From positions 19,337-37,297 of the forward strand of contig DHUW01000056.1 of assembly GCA_002409365.1 (NCBI GenBank): a DNA stretch of 17,961 nucleotides, written 5' to 3'. Below are positions 7,189 through 13,820 of the stretch, in pieces. The number at the start of each line of letters is the position of its first letter. The first letter of the stretch is position 1. Below the pieces are notes generated by a model, which did no database searches, was not told the origin of the DNA, and was given only the letters and a program-made list of their open reading frames with translations. This DNA is from Anaerolineaceae bacterium UBA5224 (GTDB lineage: Bacteria; Chloroflexota; Anaerolineae; Anaerolineales; Anaerolineaceae). The translations under genes and the position numbers were made by a program.

Positions 7189-7440
7189 ATGGAATACAAC
7201 GAGTCCTTACTCCATGAATTAAGCCTGTTACGTGAGGCAATTGAACGCATCGCCGATTCGCTTGAGGGAATAGACGAAAAATTAGACGACCTGATCGCAG
7301 AAGATGATTACGAATACGCCGAAATGTCCGAACTTCTTGGAATGGAAGAAGACGAGGAAGATGAAGAAGGCGAAGAATTCGATGAAGACGAATTTGATGA
7401 GGATGAATTCGAAGAGGATGAAGAAGAGTTACACGACTAA
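7189..7440 (+). CDS. Small, extremely acidic protein with a leucine-rich helix; function unknown
   Basis: An 83-residue protein not recognised as a named family. Residues 6-37 have hydrophobic residues at helical spacing (L7, L8, L11, L14, I18, I21, L25, I28, L32, I36) between charged ones, so a short coiled coil or amphipathic helical hairpin is likely. From residue 53 nearly every residue is Glu or Asp, broken by Phe at 64, 69 and 74 in a repeating F-D-E-D-E pattern. The ATG at 7189 has AAGGAG six bases upstream; an in-frame ATG at 7159 lacks a ribosome site. A strong terminator follows directly, so it is a complete single-gene unit. The layout resembles proteins with an acidic polyanion tail (for example the RNA polymerase delta subunit tail), but there is no sequence evidence for that identity. 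Confidence 0.85.
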   Translation: MEYNESLLHELSLLREAIERIADSLEGIDEKLDDLIAEDDYEYAEMSELLGMEEDEEDEEGEEFDEDEFDEDEFEEDEEELHD

Positions 7441-7473
7441 ACTTCCTCTCCACTAAAAAATGAATAAAGAAAA

Positions 7474-7505
7474 AAAACAACCGCTTCAATTTGAGCGGTT
7501 GTTTT
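7474..7505. terminator. Bidirectional rho-independent terminator
   Basis: A perfect 12-bp stem (AAAACAACCGCT, 7474-7485, with AGCGGTTGTTTT, 7494-7505) around an eight-base loop. Read on the plus strand the GC core is followed by GTTTTG; on the minus strand by GTTTTTTT. It ends both the acidic protein gene and the tRNA gene, and is strongest in the tRNA direction. Confidence 0.9.
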
Positions 7506-7506
7506 G

Positions 7507-7579
7507 TGCCGAGTCACGGACTCGGACCGTGGACCCTTCAATTTTCAGTCGAATGCTCTACCAACTGAGCTAACTCGGC
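7507..7579 (-). tRNA. tRNA-Phe (anticodon GAA)
   Basis: A complete 73-base cloverleaf. The acceptor GCCGAGT/ACTCGGC is perfectly paired with discriminator A. The D arm is GCTC/GAGC with loop AGTTGGTA, and the anticodon arm TTCGA/TTGAA (one G-T pair) has loop CTGAAAA, giving anticodon GAA. The variable loop is GGGTC. The T arm CACGG/CCGTG is perfectly paired with loop TCCGAGT. Position 55, normally T (pseudouridine), is C, which is unusual. The 3' CCA is not encoded: the discriminator is followed by CAAAAC. The gene begins 13 bases after the stop of the histidine kinase and ends at the terminator 7474-7505. Confidence 0.97.
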
Positions 7580-7589
7580 GTGAGAAAAG

Positions 7590-7618
7590 ATTTTACCCGT
7601 TGACTTGGCGGCTGTCAA
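7590..7618 (-). promoter_or_regulatory. Near-consensus promoter of tRNA-Phe, inside the end of the histidine kinase gene
   Basis: On the minus strand a perfect TTGACA (7618-7613), exactly 17 bases, then TAAAAT (7595-7590). The tRNA 5' end follows ten bases later, so transcription would begin only 3-4 bases before the mature tRNA. The -35 and spacer are the last codons of the histidine kinase, and its TAA stop forms the first three bases of the -10. Confidence 0.85.
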
Positions 7619-9077
7619 GCGAATTACCTGCAATTGGAATGCAAAAGTTAAATGCGGATCCCTCTCCGAGCGTCGATTCCACCCAGACCCTGCCTCCATG
7701 CCCCTGCACAATTGCCTTCACAATCGCCAGCCCCAGGCCGCTCTGGTTCTCATCGGCATGCCGGCTCTTATCGACACGGTGAAATTGGTCAAATACGTAG
7801 GGAATTTCATTATCGGGGATCCCCTCACCATTGTCGCGGACCGTAAAGAGCACACAGTGCTTCTCTTTGTTCGAATTTGTTCGGACTGCTTTCGCACTCA
7901 GCCGGATCTTTCCACCTTCTGGTGTGTGCCGAATGGCGTTACTTACCAAGTTTTCCATCACCTGGACCAGGCGCAGCTCGTCGCCAGATATTGGTGGCAG
8001 GTTTTCTTCGATCTCAACTGTCATGCCGATGTTCTTATCCCTGGCGCGCAGTTCAAACAACTGGCGTACTTTCTCGAGCAGTGGGCCTGGCTCAACCGGT
8101 TGTAGATTCAGCAATAACACTCCCGCATCGGACTGGCTGAGCAGGCGCAGGTCTGCCACCATGTGGTTGAGGCGAGTGATTTCTGCATAAAGCATGGCCA
8201 GGCGTTCCTGGGTTGGCTCCAGATCACCATCGCGCATCGATTCGATATAGCCCCCGATCACGGTCAAAGGAGTGCGCAGGTCGTGGGCAATATCAGCAGT
8301 CATACGTTTTCGTTGGCGGTCACTTTGCTCAATCTCTGCGCTCATCTGGTTGAAAGCCCTGCTCAACTCCCCCAATTCATCGTTAGAACGCACTTCCACC
8401 TTTTGGCTCAGGTCACCTGCTGCCAGATTCTGAGCAGCAGCAGTCATCTCAATTACCGGTCGGGTCAGGCTGCGTGAAAGCAAAACCCCTGCCAGGGCTG
8501 CGATGAAAATGGTGATCAGCATGGCGATCAGTAAATTGGTTTTTGAGCGATCCAAAAAAAGCTGCTCTGCCTGAGTGTAGATGATGTTTCGCCGTTGAGC
8601 GAAAAGCGTGCCAACAGCTTGCCCATCAAACTGTATAGAAATGCCAGTAGCAAGCTCTTCTGCAGAAAGCTGTTGTCCCTGCTCATACAAATCCGGAATC
8701 CCGACAATAACTTTGCCCGAAGCATCCGCCAGGGCAAACTGGCGTCCTCCTGCATTCATCATTGGCATCTGCGGATTGGACGCTGTAGGTTGTGTGGTTT
8801 GGTTGTATCTGCCGCCCTGACCCCTGCCCTGACCTTGCCCCCCATACATGTTGCCACCCATCGAAGTTTCCAGAACTTGTTCCACCCCGACCCAGCTTTT
8901 GTTGGCGGCATAAAATTCTTCGACAAGGGATAATTTTGTATAGAATTGTTGGTCAAAGACATACTGTTCAAAACTGGTTGTGTTTGTGGAAACAAAAGCA
9001 ACTGTGAGCAATACAGCGGTCAAAACTGCTGTCAGGATAAAAGCGAGTGCGAGCTTGATGCTTATCGAGTGTTTCAT
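7593..9077 (-). CDS. Sensor histidine kinase, BaeS-like (HAMP, HisKA, HATPase)
   Basis: A 494-residue membrane kinase. TM1 is at about 7-29, the extracytoplasmic sensor region at about 30-180, TM2 at about 181-200 and HAMP at about 201-255. The H-box MTADIAHDLRTPL (259-271) carries phospho-accepting H265. The N-box is MENLVSNAIRHT (374-385), with G-boxes DNGEGI (415-420), F-box YVFDQFHR (427-434) and GLGLAI (447-452). All catalytic motifs are intact. The sensor region holds a Gly/Gln/Asn-rich low-complexity stretch (about 74-112), probably a flexible loop. The ATG overlaps the stop of the response regulator gene by four bases (ATGA), so the two are coupled. The signal is unknown; BaeS-type kinases often answer envelope stress. 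The C-terminal codons double as the tRNA-Phe promoter. Confidence 0.95.
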   Translation of the reverse strand: MKHSISIKLALAFILTAVLTAVLLTVAFVSTNTTSFEQYVFDQQFYTKLSLVEEFYAANKSWVGVEQVLETSMGGNMYGGQGQGRGQGGRYNQTTQPTASNPQMPMMNAGGRQFALADASGKVIVGIPDLYEQGQQLSAEELATGISIQFDGQAVGTLFAQRRNIIYTQAEQLFLDRSKTNLLIAMLITIFIAALAGVLLSRSLTRPVIEMTAAAQNLAAGDLSQKVEVRSNDELGELSRAFNQMSAEIEQSDRQRKRMTADIAHDLRTPLTVIGGYIESMRDGDLEPTQERLAMLYAEITRLNHMVADLRLLSQSDAGVLLLNLQPVEPGPLLEKVRQLFELRARDKNIGMTVEIEENLPPISGDELRLVQVMENLVSNAIRHTPEGGKIRLSAKAVRTNSNKEKHCVLFTVRDNGEGIPDNEIPYVFDQFHRVDKSRHADENQSGLGLAIVKAIVQGHGGRVWVESTLGEGSAFNFCIPIAGNSLDSRQVNG

Positions 9078-9766
9078 TTGGACCCCTGCTGGGTAAAACG
9101 ATATCCGATGCCAAAGACGGTCTCGAGATATTCCGGGTTGGCAGGGTCTTTTTCAATTTTTCGGCGCAGATTTCGCATGTGTACATTCAAGGTGCTCTCC
9201 AGACCAGTGAAACCACTCTCAAAGAGCCGGTCCACCAGTTCGGCCCGAGTAAACACCCTGCCCGGTGATCGCATGAGGGTCAATAACAGGTCAAACTCGA
9301 GCGGTGTCAGGTTTACAGGTTCGCCTCTTACTGTAACCTGGTGCGATTCGCGATCGAGAAGGACATCGCCTATACGCAAATATTCTTGTTGCTCCGACTG
9401 CTCTCCCTGGCGGCGTAAGGTGGCGCGGATGCGGGCAACCAATTCCCGCATGCGAAATGGCTTGATAACGTAGTCATCTGCGCCCAGTTCCAACCCCAAA
9501 ACGGCATCGTTTTCTTCCTCGCGAGCGGTAATGATGATCACCGGAGTCTGGCTTTCCCGTCGGAAAGCGCTTAAAAACTGGTATCCATCCATGCCAGGCA
9601 TCATTACATCCAACAAAATCAAATCAGGGTGTTCATGCCGGGCAACGAACAGTGCGCTCTGACCATCGTTTGCCTGCACCACGCGGTAGCCCTGGCTCGT
9701 AAGGTAATCTTTGAGCAGTTTGCGGACGTTGGTTTGGTCATCCACGACCAGGATCGTTTCGTTCAT
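9074..9766 (-). CDS. Response regulator, OmpR/PhoB family, partner of the adjacent kinase
   Basis: A 230-residue regulator. The receiver domain (1-120) has the acidic pair D9-D10, phospho-acceptor D53 in LLDVMMPGMDG, T80 and K102 in VIKPF, so it is a fully canonical phosphorylatable domain. The winged helix (about 130-228) has LTPLEFDLLLTLM, FTRAELVDRLF, STLNVHMRNLRRKIEKDP and the closing VFGIGYRF. It is the first gene of a two-gene unit with the histidine kinase. The start is placed at ATG 9766, immediately before the usual ETILVVDD; the frame stays open to 9850 but those residues are unlike the family. There is no ribosome site at 9766, and a TATAAT lies seven bases upstream, so the message is probably leaderless. 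Confidence 0.95.
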   Translation of the reverse strand: MNETILVVDDQTNVRKLLKDYLTSQGYRVVQANDGQSALFVARHEHPDLILLDVMMPGMDGYQFLSAFRRESQTPVIIITAREEENDAVLGLELGADDYVIKPFRMRELVARIRATLRRQGEQSEQQEYLRIGDVLLDRESHQVTVRGEPVNLTPLEFDLLLTLMRSPGRVFTRAELVDRLFESGFTGLESTLNVHMRNLRRKIEKDPANPEYLETVFGIGYRFTQQGSK

Positions 9767-9773
9767 ATCATTT

Positions 9774-9794
9774 ATTATAGGTAAAAAGTTTACC
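9774..9794 (-). promoter_or_regulatory. Promoter -10 with overlapping-spacer dyad, two-component operon
   Basis: A perfect TATAAT on the minus strand (9779-9774) has its expected start point at or next to the ATG at 9766. Directly upstream, GGTAAA and TTTACC (9780-9785 and 9789-9794) are perfect 6-bp inverted arms around three bases. The dyad fills the -10/-35 spacer, where a bound regulator would block polymerase. No -35 match is seen. Confidence 0.5.
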
Positions 9795-9876
9795 CGGAAT
9801 TTATTTAGAAAAGGTGTAGAGACCTTCTTTAGATGCAAGTATAGCTTCACTCAATAACAATTACCTCTTTTTCCGG

Positions 9877-9882
9877 TACAAT
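9877..9882 (+). promoter_or_regulatory. Possible -10 box for the M20 peptidase gene
   Basis: TACAAT on the plus strand, 43 bases before the ATG, with no clear -35. It is a weaker call than the TATAAT boxes elsewhere in the window. Confidence 0.3.
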
Positions 9883-9925
9883 AACCATGATTGAATTTTA
9901 ACTATGCGATTCTTCGGAGGCTCTC

Positions 9926-11572
9926 ATGGACCCTTTAACAATAATAATTATTCTGATCGGTTTGATCCTGGCAATAGTCATTGCCATCATCCTGGTCAGA
10001 ACATTTCAATATCCAACCCAAACATCCGACCCTGAGCCGATTGCGCTTACAGAAATTGATGGCGAGGAAGTCGCCAGGCACATTGGTCTGGCGATCCAGA
10101 TGAAAACGATTAATAATATCGATCCTGAAAAGGTTGACCCAATACCTTTTGAAGGCTTGCGCAACCTGATCAGCACCCTCTACCCGGAAGTGGAAGAGTA
10201 TCTTGAACGCGAAACCATCGGTAATTATTCACTACTCTACACCTGGAAAGGCAATGACCCGGATCTGGACCCAATTGCTTTGACTGCACACATGGACGTG
10301 GTTCCTGCCAGGGAGGATGCCGAATCGGGATGGACATACCCGCCCTTTAGCGGCACAGTTGCTGACGGTTATGTTTGGGGACGCGGCGCTATCGATTGCA
10401 AAGGGGTCATGATCGGCATCCTGGAAGCGGTCAATTATCTTCTCAAGACCGGTTTCAAACCGAAACGTACAGTCTACCTTGCGTTCGGAGAGGATGAGGA
10501 AGTGTCCGGTTTGAATGGTGCTGCCCAAATCGCGAAGACTCTGGCAGAACGCGGTGTACATCTCTCGTTCCTCCTGGACGAAGGCGGCGCGATCTTACAA
10601 GGCTCCATTCCTGGTGTCGATGCCCCGGTCGGACTGGTGGGTGTTGCTGAAAAAGGGCACTTATCCCTGGTTTTGCAGGCTGAAACTGTCCCCGGGCATG
10701 CTTCGGCTCCTGGAAAGGTCACCTCTATCGGCGCGCTTGCCCTGGCAATTGCCACCCTGGAGAGCAATCCTTTTCCCCAGGATTTGGATTTTGTTGAGTT
10801 TATGATGAGTTTCCTGGCTGACGAATTGTCTTTCGGAGAACGAATGGCGCTGGCAAACCGCTGGTTGTTTGGGAAAGCAGTCGCAAATAGATTTGCAGAC
10901 ACAGCAGTAACAAACGCGAACACCCGCACAACTATCGCACCAACAATTATCAGGGGTGGGACGACCGAGAATGTGCTGCCAGCTTTGGCAGAAGCGATCG
11001 TCAATATACGCTTGATGCCGGGCGATACTTTGGTAGATGTATACAAATATGTCAACGAAATGGTTGGAGACGATATTCTTAAGGTGATGCCGGCACACGG
11101 CGAGAGCCTGTATGAAGCCAATTCCTGGGACCCTACCGGGATTTCGGATGTCGATTCACCACAATTCCTGGTTTTGGTGAATCTGATCAAGGCGGCTGTA
11201 CCGGGGGCTTATGCAGTACCTTACCTGATGAGTGGTGCTACCGATGCCCGCCATTATACGCAGATTTGCGATCGAATCTTCCGCTTCTCACCATTTGTGC
11301 TTAGCCATGATGAAAATAAGACCGTTCACGGTGTAAACGAACGTCTTAGCATCGAGAATGCTTCCAGGATGGTTGGCTTTTTCATCGAAGTGATTGACCG
11401 CATGTCCGGAATTCCTACGGATTTTAATGATGAGGAAGAAGAAGAAATGCCTGAAGAGATTGAAAACCTTCTTCCCACAGTTGATGAAGAGGAGCCAATG
11501 GAGGAAGAGGAAATGGAACCCCTGCTAGAGGATGACATCCCCCTCGAAACCAGACCGATGGAAAAGAGGTAG
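9926..11572 (+). CDS. Membrane-anchored M20-family zinc metallopeptidase (CPS1/PM20D1-like)
   Basis: A 548-residue protein with one N-terminal transmembrane helix (about 4-24). The M20 di-zinc catalytic domain follows. AHMDVVPA (121-128) supplies H122 and D124, and WGRGAIDCKG (151-160) supplies bridging D157. FGEDEEVSG (187-195) supplies the general-base and metal glutamates, LDEGG (217-221) another ligand, and VHGVNE (467-472) the last histidine. A dimerisation (lid) domain lies at about 240-370. The separated position of the motifs and the spacing resemble yeast carboxypeptidase S and PM20D1, which hydrolyse or form N-acyl amino acids or dipeptides; the true substrate is unknown. The C-terminal ~45 residues are mostly Glu/Asp/Pro and probably disordered. 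GGAGG lies five bases before the ATG. It stands alone, followed by a repeat cluster. Confidence 0.93.
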   Translation: MDPLTIIIILIGLILAIVIAIILVRTFQYPTQTSDPEPIALTEIDGEEVARHIGLAIQMKTINNIDPEKVDPIPFEGLRNLISTLYPEVEEYLERETIGNYSLLYTWKGNDPDLDPIALTAHMDVVPAREDAESGWTYPPFSGTVADGYVWGRGAIDCKGVMIGILEAVNYLLKTGFKPKRTVYLAFGEDEEVSGLNGAAQIAKTLAERGVHLSFLLDEGGAILQGSIPGVDAPVGLVGVAEKGHLSLVLQAETVPGHASAPGKVTSIGALALAIATLESNPFPQDLDFVEFMMSFLADELSFGERMALANRWLFGKAVANRFADTAVTNANTRTTIAPTIIRGGTTENVLPALAEAIVNIRLMPGDTLVDVYKYVNEMVGDDILKVMPAHGESLYEANSWDPTGISDVDSPQFLVLVNLIKAAVPGAYAVPYLMSGATDARHYTQICDRIFRFSPFVLSHDENKTVHGVNERLSIENASRMVGFFIEVIDRMSGIPTDFNDEEEEEMPEEIENLLPTVDEEEPMEEEEMEPLLEDDIPLETRPMEKR

Positions 11573-11581
11573 AACCTTTTC

Positions 11582-11742
11582 CGTCTGTCATCCTGAACCT
11601 CATTCGTCTGTCATCCTGAACGAAGTGATGGATCTTGCCCACTCCTGTTAAAATCCTTCGCAAAAAAAACTCAGGATGACAGTTAGTGTATAAGTCTCGA
11701 CGCTATGCAAGCGAAGATCCTTCACGACTAAGGTTCAGGATA
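11582..11742. repeat. Cluster of intergenic 'TGTCATCCTGA' repeats, two units on each strand
   Basis: A 17-base unit CGTCTGTCATCCTGAAC occurs twice in direct orientation (11582-11598, 11605-11621); the second continues as CGAAGTGATGGATCTT. Downstream, TCAGGATGACAG (11671-11682) is the exact complement of CTGTCATCCTGA, with AATCCTTCG before it. A further diverged inverted unit covers about 11711-11742 (GAAGATCCTTCAC, GTTCAGGATATC). The arrangement can form a large stem-loop. Similar TGTCATCCTGA..GAAGGATC elements are common intergenic repeats in many bacterial genomes. It fills most of the gap after the M20 gene and may end its transcript. Confidence 0.75.
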
Positions 11743-11760
11743 TCTACCAATTTTTCCCGT

Positions 11761-11766
11761 TATAAT
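11761..11766 (+). promoter_or_regulatory. -10 box for the HExxH protease gene
   Basis: A perfect TATAAT 17 bases before the ATG, with AAAGGA between them as ribosome site. The leader would be only about ten bases. No -35 is visible; the upstream DNA is the edge of the repeat cluster. Confidence 0.45.
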
Positions 11767-11783
11767 ACGTAAAAGGAAAAATT

Positions 11784-13091
11784 ATGAACCGAAATGGCAA
11801 AGTCTTGCTTTTGTTAATCGCAATTGTTATCCTGTCGATAGGCATCTTTTTGTTCATCCGGTTGTCTACAAACGATCAAGACACTGCCGTTGAGAATACA
11901 AGTCTACGCCCTGAAATTTCAGCAAACATGGACGTAATCGAAAGCCAGGTAAGCGAACTGCGGGGTCTCGACATCAAAGCCAAGGTTCCACGTAAGCTAC
12001 TGACCCGAAACGAATTGCGTGATGTTGTATTAAATGACTTCCTGAACACCTACACCCCTGAGGATCAAGCCCAGGATGTGGCTGTGATGAACCTGTTTGG
12101 CTTTCTGCCAGCTGATTTCAAGCTGCGCGATTTTTATCTTGAGCTTTATACTGAGCAAATTGCCGGTTTCTATGACTCAGAAAAACAAGAAATGTACGTC
12201 ATCAGCGACAGTGGTTTTGGCGGCTTGGAGCGCTCCACCTATGCACATGAATTTGTGCATGCCCTGCAGGATGAACATTTTGACTTCGAAGGCAAACTGA
12301 AATACACCGACGAAGCCTGCCAACAAGATTCGGAACGCTGCGTGGCGATCCAATCACTCATTGAGGGTGATGCCACACTTACCGAACAGCTTTGGTTTCA
12401 AACCAACGGAACCAAACAAGACATGCAGGATTTGCAGGATTTCGCCACAACCTTCCAAAGTCCGGTTTTTGATTCTGCCCCCGTCTCAATCAGTGAAACG
12501 CTCACCTTCCCATATCTTTATGGCGGTACTTTCGTACAGGCGCTCCATGCCCAGGGAGGGTATGCTGCCATCGACAAGGCTTTCACGACGACCCAACCAG
12601 TTTCGTCAGAGCAGATCATGCACCCGACTGCCTACCCCAATGATGTGCCAAACAATCCCACACTGCCAGACCTGGAAAAAGCTTTGGGTGCGGATTGGAA
12701 AGAGATTGAGAGCGATACGCTGGGTGAATGGTATATCTTCATGATTTTGGCAAAAGCCGATGATCCTCAATACCGCTTGTTTGACAGCCTGGCAAAGGAT
12801 GCCGCTGAAGGATGGGGCGGTGACACCTACTCTGTCCTCAAAAATAATCAAACTGGTAGAGTGGCTATGCTGGTGGAGATCAATTGGGATACGGAAGCCG
12901 ATGCCGATGCTGCCTTCAAAGCATTCAGTGATTATTCTGACCTGCGATTCGGCACGGTCGGAGCTGATGGGATCTGGCAGGGCACTGATTATTCGAGCGT
13001 CTTGGTGCAAACCATTCCCACAAGCTTTACCTGGATCGTGGCACAGGAACTTTCCACACTGCAATCTCTGCAGGCGATAGTCCAGAACTGA
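11784..13091 (+). CDS. Membrane-anchored HExxH metalloprotease-like protein
   Basis: A 435-residue protein with one N-terminal transmembrane helix or uncleaved signal (about 6-26), so the body is probably extracytoplasmic. The central part has the zinc-protease motif AHEFVHALQDEHF (154-166). The second glutamate of gluzincins is plausibly E194 in SLIEGDA, about 35 residues on. GFYDSEKQEMYVI (128-140) just before HExxH is the edge strand typical of this fold. No well-named family is recognised; the C-terminal half (about 240-435) has no motif I know. The ATG has AAAGGA seven bases upstream. The HAD gene follows after 12 bases and is probably co-transcribed. Metalloprotease activity is an inference from the motif; substrate unknown. 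Confidence 0.88.
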   Translation: MNRNGKVLLLLIAIVILSIGIFLFIRLSTNDQDTAVENTSLRPEISANMDVIESQVSELRGLDIKAKVPRKLLTRNELRDVVLNDFLNTYTPEDQAQDVAVMNLFGFLPADFKLRDFYLELYTEQIAGFYDSEKQEMYVISDSGFGGLERSTYAHEFVHALQDEHFDFEGKLKYTDEACQQDSERCVAIQSLIEGDATLTEQLWFQTNGTKQDMQDLQDFATTFQSPVFDSAPVSISETLTFPYLYGGTFVQALHAQGGYAAIDKAFTTTQPVSSEQIMHPTAYPNDVPNNPTLPDLEKALGADWKEIESDTLGEWYIFMILAKADDPQYRLFDSLAKDAAEGWGGDTYSVLKNNQTGRVAMLVEINWDTEADADAAFKAFSDYSDLRFGTVGADGIWQGTDYSSVLVQTIPTSFTWIVAQELSTLQSLQAIVQN

Positions 13092-13103
13092 AAAACGATC
13101 CAG

Positions 13104-13814
13104 ATGCCCACTCCCGCCGCTCCTCTCGACGTATCCCAAATTCGAGCACTCATCTTTGATGTTGATGGCACTTTGTCTGACAGTGATGACCACATGGTTG
13201 AACGCATCCAAAACAAGTTGCGGTTTCTTCAGGGAATAGTCGGGGAAAGCCAACTCAAGCGGTTTTCGCGCTGGTTTGTGCGCACAGCTGAAGGACCGGG
13301 AAACTGGATGCTTGAAACCGCCGATAGGTTTGGGTTTGACCACCTGATCGCGGCTTTTTTTGATAAGCGTGCCAGCGCGCGGGAAGTTTTGCCGCATCAT
13401 TATCCACCGGTCCCCGGTGTACAGCCCATGCTCGAAGCGCTCTCAAAACGCTACTCGTTTGCGATCGTGACAGCCCGAAACGAAGTGACCACTTCGCAAT
13501 TCTTAAGAATTAACAACCTCGAGCATTACTTTCCAGTGGTGATCAGCTCACAGACCTGCCGGCGCACGAAACCTTTCCCAGACCCGCTCATTCATGCGGC
13601 GGAAAGAATGGGGGTGCCTGTGGATACCTGCCTGATGGTGGGCGATACTGTTACAGATGTGCGCGCTGCCCGGGCAGCTGGGGCACAATCGCTCTCAGTT
13701 TTATCTGGTTTCGGCACAAAAAACGAGCTGCAGAAAGCCGGTACCCAGGCAATCCTGGATTCTATCAGTTCATTGGCAAGTTATTTGACGGAAGCCCAAC
13801 TCCAACTGCATTAA
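13104..13814 (+). CDS. HAD-superfamily hydrolase (phosphoglycolate phosphatase/beta-phosphoglucomutase-like)
   Basis: A 236-residue HAD phosphatase. Motif I is FDVDGTLSD (18-26), with nucleophile D19 and acid/base D21. An alpha-helical cap lies at about 30-100. Motif II is IVTAR (121-125, T123), motif III lysine K156 in RRTKPFPDP and motif IV VGDTVTD (179-185, D181 and D185). All catalytic residues are present. This subfamily dephosphorylates small phospho-metabolites; Gph-like or Ppa-like activity is possible, but the cap does not let me choose. It starts 12 bases after the metalloprotease gene with no clear ribosome site, which suggests coupling. Its stop is only six bases from the stop of the convergent MFS gene, leaving no room for a terminator. 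Confidence 0.92.
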   Translation: MPTPAAPLDVSQIRALIFDVDGTLSDSDDHMVERIQNKLRFLQGIVGESQLKRFSRWFVRTAEGPGNWMLETADRFGFDHLIAAFFDKRASAREVLPHHYPPVPGVQPMLEALSKRYSFAIVTARNEVTTSQFLRINNLEHYFPVVISSQTCRRTKPFPDPLIHAAERMGVPVDTCLMVGDTVTDVRAARAAGAQSLSVLSGFGTKNELQKAGTQAILDSISSLASYLTEAQLQLH

Positions 13815-13820
13815 GCGCAT

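Noticed and set aside
7441..7473. Further coding sequence after the acidic protein
   Set aside because: Only a short A-rich gap leading to the terminator, with no start or ribosome site.
9767..9850. In-frame extension of the response regulator
   Set aside because: It would place 28 atypical residues before the standard receiver start and would run across the -10 and the dyad.
10474..11190. Minus-strand open frame of 238 codons inside the M20 gene
   Set aside because: Shadow of a well-supported peptidase gene; Ser/Pro/Arg-rich composition with no domain.
11582..11742. CRISPR array
   Set aside because: Only two direct copies, with others inverted, unequal spacing and no cas gene; it fits an intergenic repeat family.
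12606..13400. Minus-strand open frame of 264 codons across the protease and HAD genes
   Set aside because: It crosses two genes that both show intact catalytic motifs on the other strand.
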